64,000 bases of DNA from Halisarca cf. caerulea (GCA_963170055.1 CAUJGJ010000444.1:8394118-8458117), one strand, 5' to 3'; shown: positions 34,745-47,530, counted from the first letter of the stretch. The notes: a model not told the origin generated them from the sequence alone. Made by a program: numbers and translations.

Positions 34745-35676
34745 AAGCCAATATATTAGCGCAAACCTTTAAAAGTGCTTTTTCCTTGAATTGTGATTGT
34801 TTTGTAAATGAAAAACGTTCAGGTATCTAGTCAGAATCATCGTTCGTTAGGTTTACGTCTCCAAATTTATACATGAGGCAAATTCAGACGAACTTGATAG
34901 TAAATTGCTGCTCCCGTACATTTTAATTGTGACGACGGCAAATTTCACCACATTTACACCCAAATCTCACTGCTTTGTACCTATTCAAGGTTCGAAGATG
35001 CTCCAATAAATAGCATAAGTCACTTGTAAGACTAAACATGTCTATAGAATTGAGGTAATGGTGTTTCAACAAGAAATAAAGCTAAATATAGGGGTTTAGG
35101 CAAGGCATGCAATGCGTCAGAACGTAAACTGGTTAACAATGATATCTAAACAGAAAATAGAAGCACACCAGTAGTCTTTCTGATCCTATTGCATGCCGTC
35201 CTGGCGAATGTTCCCTCGCAGACAAAGTTGCAAACTTAAAACAAACTGAAAATGTCGACGAAGAAGACAGAGACAAAGTTTTCGCATCAACCGCTCAGAT
35301 TTTGAAGTGATACCTCTTGTACTCTCTCTATGTGCTTGAGGGGTGTTAGAAAAACCTGTCCTTCGTCTATAAATGTGCATTTTCTAGTGCAAAACGGTAG
35401 ACAGTTTAATATTGTGAAACTTAGTAAAACATCGTAAAATAACCAGTATACTAGCGTTTACTGTGAACAAGTGCGTTAGCTACCCAATTTCTACTGCTCT
35501 TTTATACAGTAAGGACGCTTGCTATGGGTATAAATTTCGCACAGTATCATACTGATACAATAGGCTATATTTTGGTATTAATTTTTTTTCGATCGCGCAA
35601 TGTTCGCGCATCACGGGTCTTAAGGAGTGAGGCCTTATAGAGCCAATAAAGTGGCTTACGGGCGTTAAGGGGTTAA
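34745..35676. mobile_element. piggyBac-like MITE, left end incomplete
   Basis: Read inward from 35676 the right end is TTAACCCCTTAACGCCCGT then AAGCCACTTTATTGGC. The left side near 34745 (AAGCCAATATATTAGCGCAA) resembles the inner part of the same terminal sequence, but its TTAA is missing. No coding capacity is seen. Confidence 0.45.
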
Positions 35677-35689
35677 CCTCTGCGAGTTA

Positions 35690-36775
35690 CGTGTGGTCAG
35701 TTTTCTTTACACCATACGGAAGTATTTTAAAAGGCAAAAAGGCAGTGGTTAGGATCTCGGCTTTTGGACACGAAAGTAGGTTCAAAAGAAAGCACAGATT
35801 GAAAACTTACCAAATTAAATCTTGGGTGATGATCCTCCACTCCATGGCTGTTATGTTCAGGGGTTTCTGCCTGAAAACAAGGTTCCCGTTTACAAAACGT
35901 AGGACATAAACTGAGAGGAGCAACGCACGATGCCCCAAGATTTGATTCTGATAGTTTGGTCCCTTACTATTAACATACCGTGTGCTCGGAAATTTTCGCG
36001 GTTCAAATTTTCGCGGACGCAACACTTAAGGATTTTCGCGGTACTAAATTATTCGCGGATGCAGAATTTCAAATTCGCGGATCGTAGATTGGATTTTATA
36101 CTAGCTCAACAATATGTAATCCTATATAAATTATGCACTGAAAAATGGCTGCTCTGTTTGTTAGCGTGGTTGTTAGTCCGTGGAACGGCTATCAATACAA
36201 GTGCAAATTGTTGCAGTTGATCTTCTCCAGCTGCCTTACAGATTTTAGTCAGATATGGAGCGTCTGATGGGGGTAAAGAATACTTGATCGACATAACGGA
36301 CGAGAAAACGCACGGAATAATATACGAAACGTTCGACACTTCTGCTTCTTTGTTCTTTGCTAAGACCCCTGTGCATAGCGCGGAACATAAAGGGTCGTAC
36401 AGGATTTTCGCGGATTTAATTTTTCACAGATGCAGTGCAGTTCCGTGAAAACTGTGAAAGTTTAGTACTGCGAAAATTTCCAAGCGTACGGTATCACAGT
36501 TTCAAAGACAAAGGCTGAGATTTCTACCACCGCCTTTTTCGATGAAATTTTCTTGTCGAACATAGCTGCCTTTCCAGCCTAAATCACGTGTCATCACATG
36601 TTCCTCAAACTTCTTTCTCGTATACTCGCGTTTACATTCCGGTTGTGCATGACATCATCACTAAAACAAACTATAGGCGCGAGACAAACTCACACCTTAC
36701 CCGCTATAATGAAATTCATTGTGTGAAGCCAGATAACGTTGCACTTTTGGCTGGATTGGGACATAACATACCTGT
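35690..36775 (+). repeat. Family-H repeat copy interrupted by a MITE
   Basis: The sequence aligns with the copy at about 38030-38587, sharing GTTTTCTTTACACCATAC, GAAAGCACAGATTGAAAAC, TTCTACCACCGCCTTTTTCG and the ending GCTGGATTGGGACATAACAT. The first 200 bp of the family are missing at the left. A 514-bp MITE at 35978-36491 interrupts it. Confidence 0.75.
35978..36491. mobile_element. MITE with CCGTRYGCTYGGAAATTTTCGC ends and TA duplication
   Basis: The left end is CCGTGTGCTCGGAAATTTTC and the right end read inward is CCGTACGCTTGGAAATTTTC, flanked by TA (35976-35977 and 36492-36493). The homologous H copy near 38296 (TAACAATATATCAAAG) lacks it, giving an empty site. Direct TTTTCGCGG motifs recur inside. 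A Tc1/mariner or pogo origin is inferred from the TA target. Confidence 0.85.
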
Positions 36776-37709
36776 GTAAAGAAATGAGAAGGTCTTCCTG
36801 CAAATACGCAATCCATGCATACAATATCCAGTATAGGGCCGGAATGTAGCAGATTTTCCACAATAGATGGAAGGCTTGTCGACAGCATTAGTTCTAAATG
36901 CTTTAACCTGAGCTGACTAAATCTAGTTCCGAGCGAGTGAGTTGAAGACTGTTGTTTCGGGTTTATGATATGGTGGATAAGGAAAGCTGATTAGAGCAAG
37001 AGGAGTCTTCTTAGGTCTATTCAGCGGTGCTTTGTAGCTCTGAAACTTTACAAGGTTGCTGACAAAGGGCAATACTAAGTTTTCACCTTATGGCTTATTG
37101 ATACATTGTTCTGTTCATTTTATGTGCACGTGTTTTTGTATTTGTGTCTTCTTGAAAACTATAAAAACGTGCACATAACAGGAACAAAGGTGAAATTCAA
37201 GAAGCCATATGGTGAATAGTTAGTTACCTTTCGTAGGAAACCTTCGAAGTAGAAATCGTATCACAGTGCAGCCGTTAAGTAGACCGCCTTTTGGAAAGAA
37301 GTTGTTTCCATATACTTTTGAATCTGCCTATTTATTCCCTGAGTAAGATCTTTGAGAACGTTTTGAGTGTAGAAATGTACAATTATAAGGTAAAATATAC
37401 AGTGTGCTCGCACAACGAAACAGGAAAGAAACAAGTAATTCGAGTTAAAAACTTGTGGGGGCTGCCACCCCACGTACTCGAATCACTTGCAAAGCATTGG
37501 AGGGTAAGTGTACAGCTGAACATTCATTGAACATACTGTTTATTGTAACTGAACAATCGTTTTGAAAACAATTGCCATATTTGGCAATTGTTTTCAAAAC
37601 AATTCCTATAACTCATTCCTGTATAAATTCATACTTCTCCACTACTATTATATAAATTCTCTATTATAAGACTTTTCTTCAAATCCATGTTATATATATA
37701 TATACATAC

Positions 37710-37742
<33 letters not shown>

Positions 37743-37828
37743 TTTATGTGATGTGCGCAGCGAAAAGGTACCCAAACCGTCTACAGTACAAAAAGAAAAA
37801 GGCAAAACCACGAAGAAATTGAAACTTT
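36776..37828. other. Non-coding stretch with a foldback palindrome and an AT microsatellite
   Basis: No gene is seen. GTTTTGAAAACAATTGCCA at 37559-37577 is repeated inverted at 37582-37600, a 19-bp-arm hairpin. A TA-rich microsatellite lies at about 37690-37743. Confidence 0.6.
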
Positions 37829-38587
37829 GCAGGTATGTTATGTCCGATTTCTGAACATAAAACAAAATGGCAGACGACTACGAGGTACTATAATTTTTCG
37901 CTTCGATCTTCGTTCAAATGTAAGCAGACTTTCTGAAAATAGCAAAGATGGCATCTGACACATAATACTTGGCTTCGAAAGCAACAAAAGCTAGTTCTAA
38001 CCTCTGTAAGTCGTTTGTAATGAGTTTTCTTTACACCATACACAAATATTTCAAAATGCAAAAAGGCGGTGGTTAGGATCTCAGCTTTTGGACACGAAAA
38101 TAGGTTCAAAAGAAAGCACAGATTGAAAACTTACTAAATCGAATCTTGGGTGATGATCGTCCACTCCACGGCTGTTATGTCCAGGGGTTTTTGCCCAAAA
38201 ACAAGGTTCCCAGCTATTAGATGTTGGACATAAACCGAACGGAGCAACGCACATTACCCCAAGATTCGATTCTGAGGGTTTGGTCCTTTAGTAACAATAT
38301 ATCAAAGTTTCAAAGCTAAAAGCTGAGATTTCTACCACCGCCTTTTTCGATAAAGTTTTCTTGTCGAACAGAACCGTCTTTCCAGGCTGAGTCACGCGTT
38401 GTCACATGTTCCATGAACATCTTTCTCGTATACTCACGTATATGTCCCGCTTGCAAATGATATCATCACCAAAACAAGCTATATATAGGTGTGTGACAAA
38501 CCCACGCGTTGCCCACTATAACGAAATTCATTGGGTGAAGCCAGACAACGTCACGCTTTTGGCTGGATTGGGACATAACATACCTGT
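37829..38587 (+). repeat. Family-H repeat, most complete copy (759 bp)
   Basis: The copy begins GCAGGTATGTTATGTCCGAT and ends GGACATAACATACCTGT, inverted ends of about 17 bp. Behind the left end is a hairpin-capable TATGTCC...GAACATA and ACAAAATGGCAG. No reading frame with recognisable domains is found, so it is a non-autonomous repeat of unknown class. Confidence 0.7.
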
Positions 38588-38684
38588 GTTCGACGAAATT
38601 GTTTTTATTGCAGAAATTCATTTTATACTTTTTGAATAATGTCTGTGGTGGTTTTCAGGTCCATCCGTCCTCCCTCCTCCCTCC

Positions 38685-38753
38685 TACCGTAAATACCCCC
38701 CATTTTTAGGGGCTGCTGCAGGCAGCCCCTAAAAATAGGGTGTATTTACGGTA
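38685..38753. repeat. 69-bp foldback element
   Basis: TACCGTAAATACCCCCCATT at the left pairs with the inverted form at the right (ATAGGGTGTATTTACGGTA), and GGGGCTGC/GGCAGCCCC close the stem around TGCA. The whole unit can fold into one nearly perfect hairpin and carries TA at each end. Confidence 0.85.
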
Positions 38754-38897
38754 AAGTTTATCGGCTGCCATTTTGTTTTATGTGCAAAATGCACATAACT
38801 CACCTGCATTGTCACATGAACAAAAATGGCGGATTGTACCCCTTTGAAAAAGTAATTAGAATCACCACGCCGAGTATTAATTAGCCCATTTGAGGTC

Positions 38898-39693
38898 TTA
38901 ACTTCTTAAGGCCCATTAGCCTATTTAGTGGCACTAAACTCTGATTACCATTAAGTCCCATGGGTTGCCTATATTGTGCAATCACAAAGAAATTTATATG
39001 GCTGAATAGAGTGAAGGAAGCTTAATAAAACTGCCAATTTTTAACGCCATACACTTAGGTATAAACAGTACAGAAAGCTCTGAAGATTGTACTAAATATG
39101 CAAGTGATCATAAAGTCATGCAATTATACAAACAGTTTACAAAGATATACAAACAAATAAAATGGCTGCTTGAAGATCCGTAATATTCATTGGTTGTGTA
39201 TAGTCTGTTATTTTTTCGGCTGAATAGGAGCTACCTGCAGTAAATCTTTAAACAGTCCACTGGACAAAGAGTAATACACCGTTCTGGACAGCAAGATTCG
39301 CAATAAAGTTCGTCCGATGTGTCTCCATGAAGATTTTGCACTGTTATTGTTTTTAGCGTAACGATTTGCATTGTAACGATTTTCTAGGCATATAATAGGA
39401 TGCAGTAGAATATATAAAGACAATTGTGACCATTTTCTATGCAAAGCAGGCCGAAAAAAGGCGTTACGTAGCTGTAATGCTACTATTCCAACTGGCGAGT
39501 AAGTGTGTGAGTAAAATGCGTACAAATTTCACCTTATTGGTTAGTGAAGAGAAGCTTTTTGCTGGAGAAGATCTTAGAGATAAGATATAAACGAAATATA
39601 ATTTTTGGCAACGTTCACGCTCTTTGTAAATACAAAAAATCCTTTCACAAAGTTTGCGCCACTTTTTAGGCTAACGGGCCTTAAGGGGTAAAT
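38898..39693. mobile_element. piggyBac-like MITE
   Basis: The left end is TTAACTTCTTAAGGCCCATT then AGCCTATTTAGTGGC. The right end read inward from about 39693 is TTTACCCCTTAAGGCCCGTT then AGCCTAAAAAGTGGC. One TTAA has mutated to TTTA. There are no coding sequences. Confidence 0.6.
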
Positions 39694-40980
39694 GGTGACA
39701 TAAAAACGTGGGCGTTAAAAGGTTAAACTAAATATTAGTGAGTTTGCTTTTTCCTGCTTTTAAAACTTGCAAATGATTAAAAATAAAGTTCAAGAATTGG
39801 TTTGTAATCACAGTCGACATGGTGTTATAGACACAGGATCTTCTCTCACAAATTTTTTTCTTATATAATTCTTCAAATTTGCTTCTAGAGACGATAACTA
39901 AGAGGGCTACACTGGTGTTCCATCGGATGAAGATGTGGAGATTGCAATGTCCAATTTAGAGCCTTCATTTTGAGTGCAAAGTTTCCATCTAGATTAGGTC
40001 GACATGTGGTGACTTGCAGCGCTTGTTTTTAAATCTGCAAGGGCTCTGGGTAAGGTTTGGCTATACTACTTAAAATTACCCTTGAATAGTTCAGAAATCA
40101 ACGCTGGGTGCTATTCTTATCAACCTCCTACTCTACTTGTCGATTTTCAATCGCATGCATGTCTGAACCACCGCTGTACTTTACAGTGGAAACAATGCAG
40201 TCCCACAAATACTCTTCCCACTACATTCACTTTGTATGGGTTCTAAAGGACTAGTTCTATCCCTCATTCGTCTTCAAAATTCACATTTAATGGCAATTTC
40301 TGTGGTCTAACTTCGATCCGTTTGGAGAACTTGCACGATCCAGTTGATGTCCAGCACTAAATGGGGAGCTACTCGTTTGTATGGGCCTAATTGATTTGGA
40401 AAGCATCTCACGTACTATATACACAGTCACCTTCTTGCCCACAAATGCCTACCATTCGATGCAAATTTCTGGTGTTATCGTGAAGCGCTTAACTAAACTA
40501 TTAGTCTCTACCAAGCAGCTTCTTCTGGGCGAAATCAGCCTCAACGATTGAATATTTTATCTCAATTGCAATCTCTTCAGCCATTCCCTAATGTTGAACT
40601 AATATCTTACTAGGCACATACATGGAATCACACACTTTATCAGCAATATTTCCATAGCTCCAGTTCAGCTCTCGTAACCTCGAAAATGTAGAACATAAGA
40701 ATTTGCTCCGTAAAAGCATGGCAGTCAAGTTCTGAAGGCCTATAAGTTTCAGATTCTCTGCCAAGGAAACCAATCTATCTTAAACAAAACCTAAGCTGTT
40801 GCAAATTTCCCCAGTAAAGGATTTATGGATAACTTTTTCAGGTCCCTTCTCAGCGCCATTTTCACGCATGTGACAATTGCTCCATTACTTCTGACGGGCA
40901 CTGTACAGACGTTTTAGGGTTTCTTGTCCCGATAGCAATTTGCAACTGACAGAGTATCACGTGCCACATGACTACCTTAA
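39694..40980. other. Stretch with no recognised feature
   Basis: No coding domain, tandem repeat or clear inverted pair is seen. A possible piggyBac-like end (TTAACCTTTTAACGCCCACG, read inward) lies at about 39705-39725. Confidence 0.3.
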
Positions 40981-41579
40981 GGTTACAAATGTTAGCGGGT
41001 ACTAATTTTAGCGGGTATTTATTTTAGCGATTTAATGGCATTTTTATAATAAATCTGTAGTTAGCGATTTTGGAATGTTACCATTACCAATGCTGGGTAC
41101 CCAATCCTTTTCCAATTCTCTTCTAAATCGTCATTTCTAATCTTTATATACAGTACTATACTGTTGCAATAGAAAGCTGCCGAATCGAAATACTAAGGTT
41201 ACAAAACAAGCTTGTAGATCCGGTTAGAAGAATTGTTCTTGTTGGCATACAGCTTAAAGAAATCGTTATCGCATTTGGATGAATTTAAATCGAAAATGAT
41301 TAAAATGAACATATGTTACAGTAACATGATTATTTTAACTTTAGAAGTATCTGGTTCACTAGTTGCTGTTTATTTCGCTGGCTTTGTGAAGATTTTAAGT
41401 CTGTTCGGAGCCGCCATTTTCTCCCGTGCAGTGCACAGTACATCCATAGAAATTGTACAATACAAAATATAAGTAGGTACATTTATTGGGGGGTATAATT
41501 ATTAGCGGGCACTTAAGTTAGCAAATTTCAGGATCCTCGCTAATTTCGCTAAAGTTAGTACCCGTTAACATTTGTAGCC
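40981..41579. mobile_element. 599-bp MITE with TTAA duplication and TTAGCGGGTA motifs
   Basis: The left end is GGTTACAAATGTTAGCGGGT and the right end read inward is GGCTACAAATGTTAACGGGT, flanked by TTAA at 40977-40980 and 41580-41583. Internal repeats of TTAGCGGG and TTTAGCGA lie just inside both ends. TTAA targets point to piggyBac or Kolobok transposases. Confidence 0.8.
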
Positions 41580-41583
41580 TTAA

Positions 41584-42109
41584 GATATTTAGGGCGAAAA
41601 TTAAATTATCTGCAACGCACTTGTACAGCCATCGTGGTGTTTAGAGCATAAATATTATATGACTTGTCTATATATATGTTCAGAGTATCTATATGGTCTA
41701 ATGCCGAAGAAATACTCAAGCGATTTAAAGTGGAGAATTCTTTGGTTGTATTTGTACAGAAGACAAGATAGGGAAGATATTGCGAGGGCAAAACTGTAAG
41801 GCGAGTAATAGACTTATATTTACGCACTGGCGAAGTGGAGATTGAAGGTGGTATATAGGCATGGACCAATGACACTTTTGTCAGGTATGGAACGTACAGG
41901 ACTGCTTCAAATTATTTTTGAGAATCCTGGCATTTATATACTTAGATGAAATACAGACGAAAATGAAGGACGGGTTTGGTGTCGTTATTTCAATCAGCCT
42001 AATATGTACTACAGTGCGACAGCTTGGGCTGACAAGACAGAAGGTCCTTTTTATCGTTTCCAGGTGCAGTGAAGAGAAACGTGCTGAGTTTAGAAACCTC
42101 ACTTCCATC
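41584..42109. other. Stretch with no recognised feature
   Basis: Short open frames on both strands show no recognised domain. Confidence 0.3.
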
Positions 42110-42995
42110 GCAGGTAGGTTATGGCAGATTCGTGGTTGCAAAGGGTATCTTGTGGTTTTGACAAGTATGTGATTAAATTGTCACGCCTAATACAAATTAT
42201 CACGTTCTTACCGTGTGACCATCTCGCTAATATTCAAGATTTGAATGGTTGCACCATCAATAGAAGGGATTCTGGCCAACCAAGTTAGCAAATGGATGGT
42301 AGTAAACTCCAAACTATAGCAAATTTGCGAGCGATCGAGCTTCGAAAGTTCTGACTTGCCTTCGAAGTTTTGACCGTATGTACTGCGTATAAATTAGCCT
42401 CTCTACACTCGAGAACACGTGATGAACATGTGACCAAGGCTAGAGAAGAACTCTTGTCCATAAGAAAGTTATGTCCAAAAACGCGGTTGAGCAAACTTTG
42501 GTCTGTATGTTTGAAACTACGTCAGATTATTCCTTAAAGACCGAACTTCAAATGCTGGTTATGGGAATACTGTACATCTTTCCGTTCAGTTTATGTCAAG
42601 CCTTTTGTTGTTACTACCGTACTTTTAAAGCAGAAATCCTTGGACATAATAGCGGAGGGATGGACTATTGCTCTCCCATAACCAGGAAAGTAAGATAAGG
42701 ACATGTTGTGTCTTGTGAATTGACTTGTGTGCTCAAACTCGGAGATTTTCTCGACCACGTTTTTGAATCTTTAATATTTTCATATGGTGACGGAAAATTG
42801 GTCAAATAGAAATTTCAAAACATTATTGATTGCTTTATGTACATAATATGCATAACATATAAAGGTTATACTCTCTGTTTATGCTGGGTTTTAAGGCTTG
42901 GCATCTACAAAAAGTTGAAACAAGGCCTTGAATTCGAGACATTCGGAATCGGCCGCCATTTTGTTCTATGGCAAAATTGGACATAACTCACCTGC
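42110..42995. repeat. Segment bounded by family-H type ends
   Basis: GCAGGTAGGTTATG starts at 42110 and the inverted GGACATAACTCACCTGC ends at 42995, with CGGCCGCCATTTTGTTCTAT just inside the right end as in H copies. The interior shares little obvious sequence with the 759-bp copy, so it may be a related subfamily. Confidence 0.5.
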
Positions 42996-43635
42996 GATCC
43001 TTCCAGCCAATGGATTTATGTTTGTAGAGAAAATAGGGAGTCAGCAAAGAGATGTCAAAATGGTATAAAAGCTTTAGTGAAAAACGTGGAGTTCTAAATG
43101 ACGGTTAAGTGATATGATATCTACATGGAAAGGTTCCTACGATTAGTATCTAACTTTTCACCATATGCATGGTGGATTATGAAATTCTACTTAGTTCTGG
43201 AGATATACAGGTTTTTATAGTTTTCGAAGAGGACAAGATTACGTGCACATAAAACGAAAGGTAGCAGCTATCAAAATCCACCACGGTGAAAAGTTAGTCT
43301 TACACTTTGTTAACAAGTGTACAAACTTTTAAAGCTATAGAGTGCCATTTAGAACTCCGCATTTCGGAAAGATAATTGGTCATCCAAAACACTCTTCTTC
43401 TACTTGCAATCACACGGCCGTCAGGTGACTTTACACATAAACGTATAGTTGCGAAAGTATATGGATTTCTGCATGTACATGAATTAAGGCCTTTGTCGAA
43501 TTCGAAGCGACTTTGAGCGATAAGGAACAAATTAGCAAAAACGCTTTGAAAAAATGAAGAACTGGAGACGCCTGAGACTTAACATGCTAAAAAATTCTGC
43601 TTGGTTTGCTAGATAATCAAAATGCATCCTGAATA
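42996..43635. other. Stretch with no recognised feature
   Basis: No recognisable coding domain, tandem repeat or inverted pair is seen here. Confidence 0.3.
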
Positions 43636-43964
43636 CCGTAGAGCGGGAAATTTTCGTGAGGTAATATTTTCACTATATTCGCAAATTGTACGGATTCGCA
43701 AAACTTTTAACTGCGAAAAATTTGCCAGATGCGCAGTAAAGTCAGGAAAATAGTGTGCTGTAACAAGATTCTCTAAGGAATGGAGCGTGAAACTGAGCGA
43801 AAAGCATGCTCCAAACTAGAAATGGTCTAGAAATGGATTCAAACGACTTGTAAATGTAAAAAACGCAAATAAAAATGTTCACATCACGAAAATATAACTC
43901 ACAAAAATTAACAATTTACTTCAATTTGCGAAAATATATGCCGCGAAAATTTCCCGCTCTACGG
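43636..43964. mobile_element. 329-bp MITE with CCGTAGAGCGGGAAATTTTC ends
   Basis: Both ends carry CCGTAGAGCGGGAAATTTTC (the right as its reverse complement, perfect over 20 bp) and TA flanks at 43634-43635 and 43965-43966. The ends are related to those of the MITE at 35978, so the two belong to one superfamily. Confidence 0.88.
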
Positions 43965-44077
43965 TAGTCACGCTGACTGCACCTGACAGCCTCACGTTAA
44001 TGAGATGCTAATTGATTACATTGTGTGAAGCCACAGAAACGCCCCTCAGTTGCTCAATGTGCACATAACCTACCTGC

Positions 44078-45105
44078 GTATGACACCCATAGGTATGAAG
44101 TTCTTTGTTTCATCTGGCAAACGAGTTTCTGTCATTGCCACAATGTCCACTAGTGGTGTCGAGGATTACTACCTGGTTGATGGGGCTGTTAATGGTGACA
44201 TACTTCTGAAATATGTTCAGAGTAGCTTGCATGGTGCCAATTTTGAAACCTTTGATGGAGTGAATGACAAATCCACACAGGGTATATATAACCGTCCAGG
44301 GATAAAATGCAAAAATGGCTGTCTTGATATAGCCCTACAAATTATCAATCGTTTCTATTTAATTGAATAGATTTTTGCCCAGTATTCTGCACATGATGGT
44401 GCTAAACTAGCGATCCTTTCCATTGTCTGAAGAAAGATAACGAGCCTGGAATACATAGCAGTTTCAGACAAACTTTGTCTCGGCTGCACCTTTAGATCCC
44501 TCTCAATTCAGATGAAACAACACGAAAGTAATCATCTGTAAGAAAGTCATAACAGAAAAAACTGTTTTTTCACCTATCAAACGGCCAAAATTTAGCATAA
44601 ATGGTCAAATTGCGAGAACTCAGGGCAACTGCTTGATTGTAGGACTATGCCTGGAACAATTTTTACAAACCGAAACATCTTAAGACTTCATCGAAGTAGG
44701 ATTTGACTGGCAAAGCGACTTTCTCTTCTCTTTCAACAAAACTGCCATTTTCATGACATTTCATGAATACGTAGGTGCAATTTCACAAAAGTTGTCCTCT
44801 CTTCCAATTCTGTTGATACATGAGATATGTGATGTCATCTAAAAGACGCTCAATGATTCATTAAAAACAGCCGCTAATTGATGACATATAGGGAACAAGC
44901 ACTGCCCACAATCGGAACAAGCACCAGATGGTTATAAACACCATGTGCATTGTCATCATAGACAATGCTTCTATTCATCGGATTGATGCTGATTGCCGTC
45001 TCATTTACAGTACAGTTGCCTTTTTAAGGTTTTTACAAACTATTCGGACTTGAATCCCATTGAGGAACTATTTCACGAAGTGAAGTCCTTTCTCACAAAT
45101 CAGTA
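44078..45105 (+). pseudogene. Decayed IS630/Tc1-type DDE transposase split by an insertion
   Basis: At 44093-44275 is MKFFVSSGKRVSVIATMSTS..VEDYYLVDGAVNGDILLKYVQSSL then FDGVND, the first catalytic stretch of the DDE_3 family. At 44943-45105 are VIIDNASIHRIDADCRLIY and, in another frame, YSDLNPIEELFHEVKSFLTN with the family's closing glutamate. The 5' end is cut at 44077 by an H-type end, and about 650 bp of unrelated sequence separates the pieces. Frame changes mean it cannot be expressed as a transposase. Confidence 0.75.
44276..44942. mobile_element. Probable MITE inside the DDE_3 pseudogene
   Basis: Near the left side is GGTATATATAACCGTCCAGG and near the right, read inward, GGTGTTTATAACCATCTGGT (15 of 20 alike). 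The exact boundaries and the target duplication are not clear. Confidence 0.4.
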
Positions 45106-47149
45106 ACAGTATTGTCTTCCAGTCCACTGCATCACCTAGAGTTGTGACTAGCTGACTTAGTATTCTAGGCTTATCCATTGTTCTACACATCCACACCATC
45201 ATAACATTATTTATCATTTATACTTTGCTGAGCTATTACAATATATCAACTTCCTGAAAGAATTTTTTTACGTTTAAATGAATGTATGCACATTCTCCCT
45301 AAACATATGTGACAGTCCATGGGAGAATATGTATTTGAGGGTGCGAAATTGAAAGATGTGTTACTGCAGCTGGTGCATGCACAGTATCCATGCGAAACAC
45401 ATCTTGTACCGAAGTCTCCATTCCCAATTCCATTTCATAGTAGAGAAATGGAAGTGTAAAAGGAATAATGAATAAGTCATGAGAAAGGATAATCATATTC
45501 ATTTCCTTTTATAATGAATAATTAATTATTCATTAGTTCATAATTGTATTCATGCCCTAGAAGGTCATTATAATATGCATGAGGTGAATATGTCTGACAT
45601 TATAATAAAAGAGTACCCTAATCATAGATAATAGAAAAGCTAGGGATCGGAAACTTTGAATTTTTATCGATTACATCATGTGGTATGTTGTATAAATTAT
45701 GGGTGACTATAAGGTGCCCGTGTCAACAGGCCAGTCGATCGATGCAGAACCAAGGTGGCAAGGACAGTTGGTATTGTGGGAAGCGTCTATGCATGGAAAT
45801 GGTGCATGGAAGATTCTACCAAAGTGACGTGTACATAAACACTAGAACAAGTATAAGTTCTGTCACAAACCTAATAAAGCGAACCCAACTACTAAATACG
45901 ACAAATTCACGCCGAGCAAATCAAACCCACAAAGTGAAAAAAACACTGTCACCTAGCTTAGTTTTTCTGTCAGTAAGCGGCATATTCGGTGGTGTCAAAC
46001 GAAAGCTCTTGGTAGTCTGCACAGCAATACATTGAGCTTTTACTCCTACAATCTTCCCAAAGAGAAATACACGACTCCAAAGAACCAAAAATGGCACATT
46101 ATGGACATTTTTTGGAGGGTCCACTGTCAACTCGCTAAATTCTCGGAGGAATGGCCGATTCATCCAGGATTGGTATATCATTCGATAGCTTGTGCACTCT
46201 TACACAGCCATGTGTGGCCCACTTGAATTTTCTGATTTGCTCTGTATTTGTCTGTAAATTCATCCTGAACTTGAGCGATTTTGCGGTAAGCAGTATGGAA
46301 TATGTGACATCACAAATCATGAATATAATTATAATACTATGAATGATCGACTATATAGCCTGTGGCCGCCTGTACGTGGAAGTTTCCAATGCCTGCACTC
46401 CCCTACAGGGGGTTATCTGGTTATATGGCAATTTCCAAATTCAGTGAAACTCTTCCGACGCTATAGCTGGTGGAATGCTTTCAAGACTGCTTATTTGCAT
46501 AAATCGCTATAGCAAAACATTTACTGACTTTTCCATGGGGGTGCCAATGTCATTCCTCTCCAAAGTCAAGATCATATCAAAATTGGCCATTGAAGGGTAA
46601 AATTCCAGCTCCTATAACTCGGAATAGGAACAACGCTTCTCTGGCACCCACATGGAAAAGTTGTAAACTACAAATCACTTAACGTTGGCAACAAGAAACT
46701 GTCTCTAGCTTGTTTCCTCATGCAGTGTCCAGCTGAAAACTGTAATTCCGAAGAGCATCCAGTTAATTCACATACCAGCATGTGAAAGAGCAATGGTGAC
46801 TACAGAAAATGTCATTTAATGCATATTTGGTTTTGTATACGCCCGAATATGCACTTGAATCACGAGATACAAGTATGACTAATAACTTATAGGCGTCGAA
46901 AGATAACATTTCACCCCTATGCAAACTATCATAACAAATCTGGACATGCACCACATGCATGGGTAATGCATGGTTGACAATTAAAGATCGCTTCGAAAGC
47001 ATATGACGTGGTTAACGTCATAGTCTATTGTGAAATTTGTATGCTTATAACTCAAGTCGTAGTGGAGCAAATGTATATAATATTATGACATAGTGCATGC
47101 TGCATGTATAAACCATGAAGCTGAGGTTGTCACAATTAGGCTCACTAAA
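45106..47149. other. Stretch with no recognised gene
   Basis: Several frames of 60-116 codons occur on both strands, but none shows a recognisable domain or consistent splice signals. Confidence 0.3.
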
Positions 47150-47530
47150 CCCTACAAGGTTGTCAAAAGCTTGTCAAGTGCTCTACAACGTTGCCACATG
47201 CCTGTCAAGTGCATTACAATGTTTTCACAAGCTTATCAAGTGCTTTGCAATGTTTTCACAAACTTGTCAAGTGCTCTACAATGTTTTCACAAGCTTGTCA
47301 AGTGCTCTACATGTACAACGTTGTCACAAGCTTGTCAAGTGCTCTACAACACTGCCACAAGCTTGTCAAGTGCTCTACAACACTGCCACAAACTTGCAAG
47401 TGCTCTACAACATTGTCACAAGCTTTTCAAGTGTTCTACAGGGTTGTCACAAACTTGTCAAGTGCTCTATAAGGTTGTCACAAGCTTGTTAAGTGCTCTA
47501 CAAGGTTGTCAGAAGGTTGTCACAAGCCCA
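47150..47530. repeat. 31-bp minisatellite
   Basis: About 12 units of the theme AAGCTTGTCAAGTGCTCTAC plus AATGTTTTCAC repeat, with gradual divergence (ACGTTGTCAC, ACACTGCCAC variants). Three plus-strand frames are open across it for this reason only. Confidence 0.9.
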
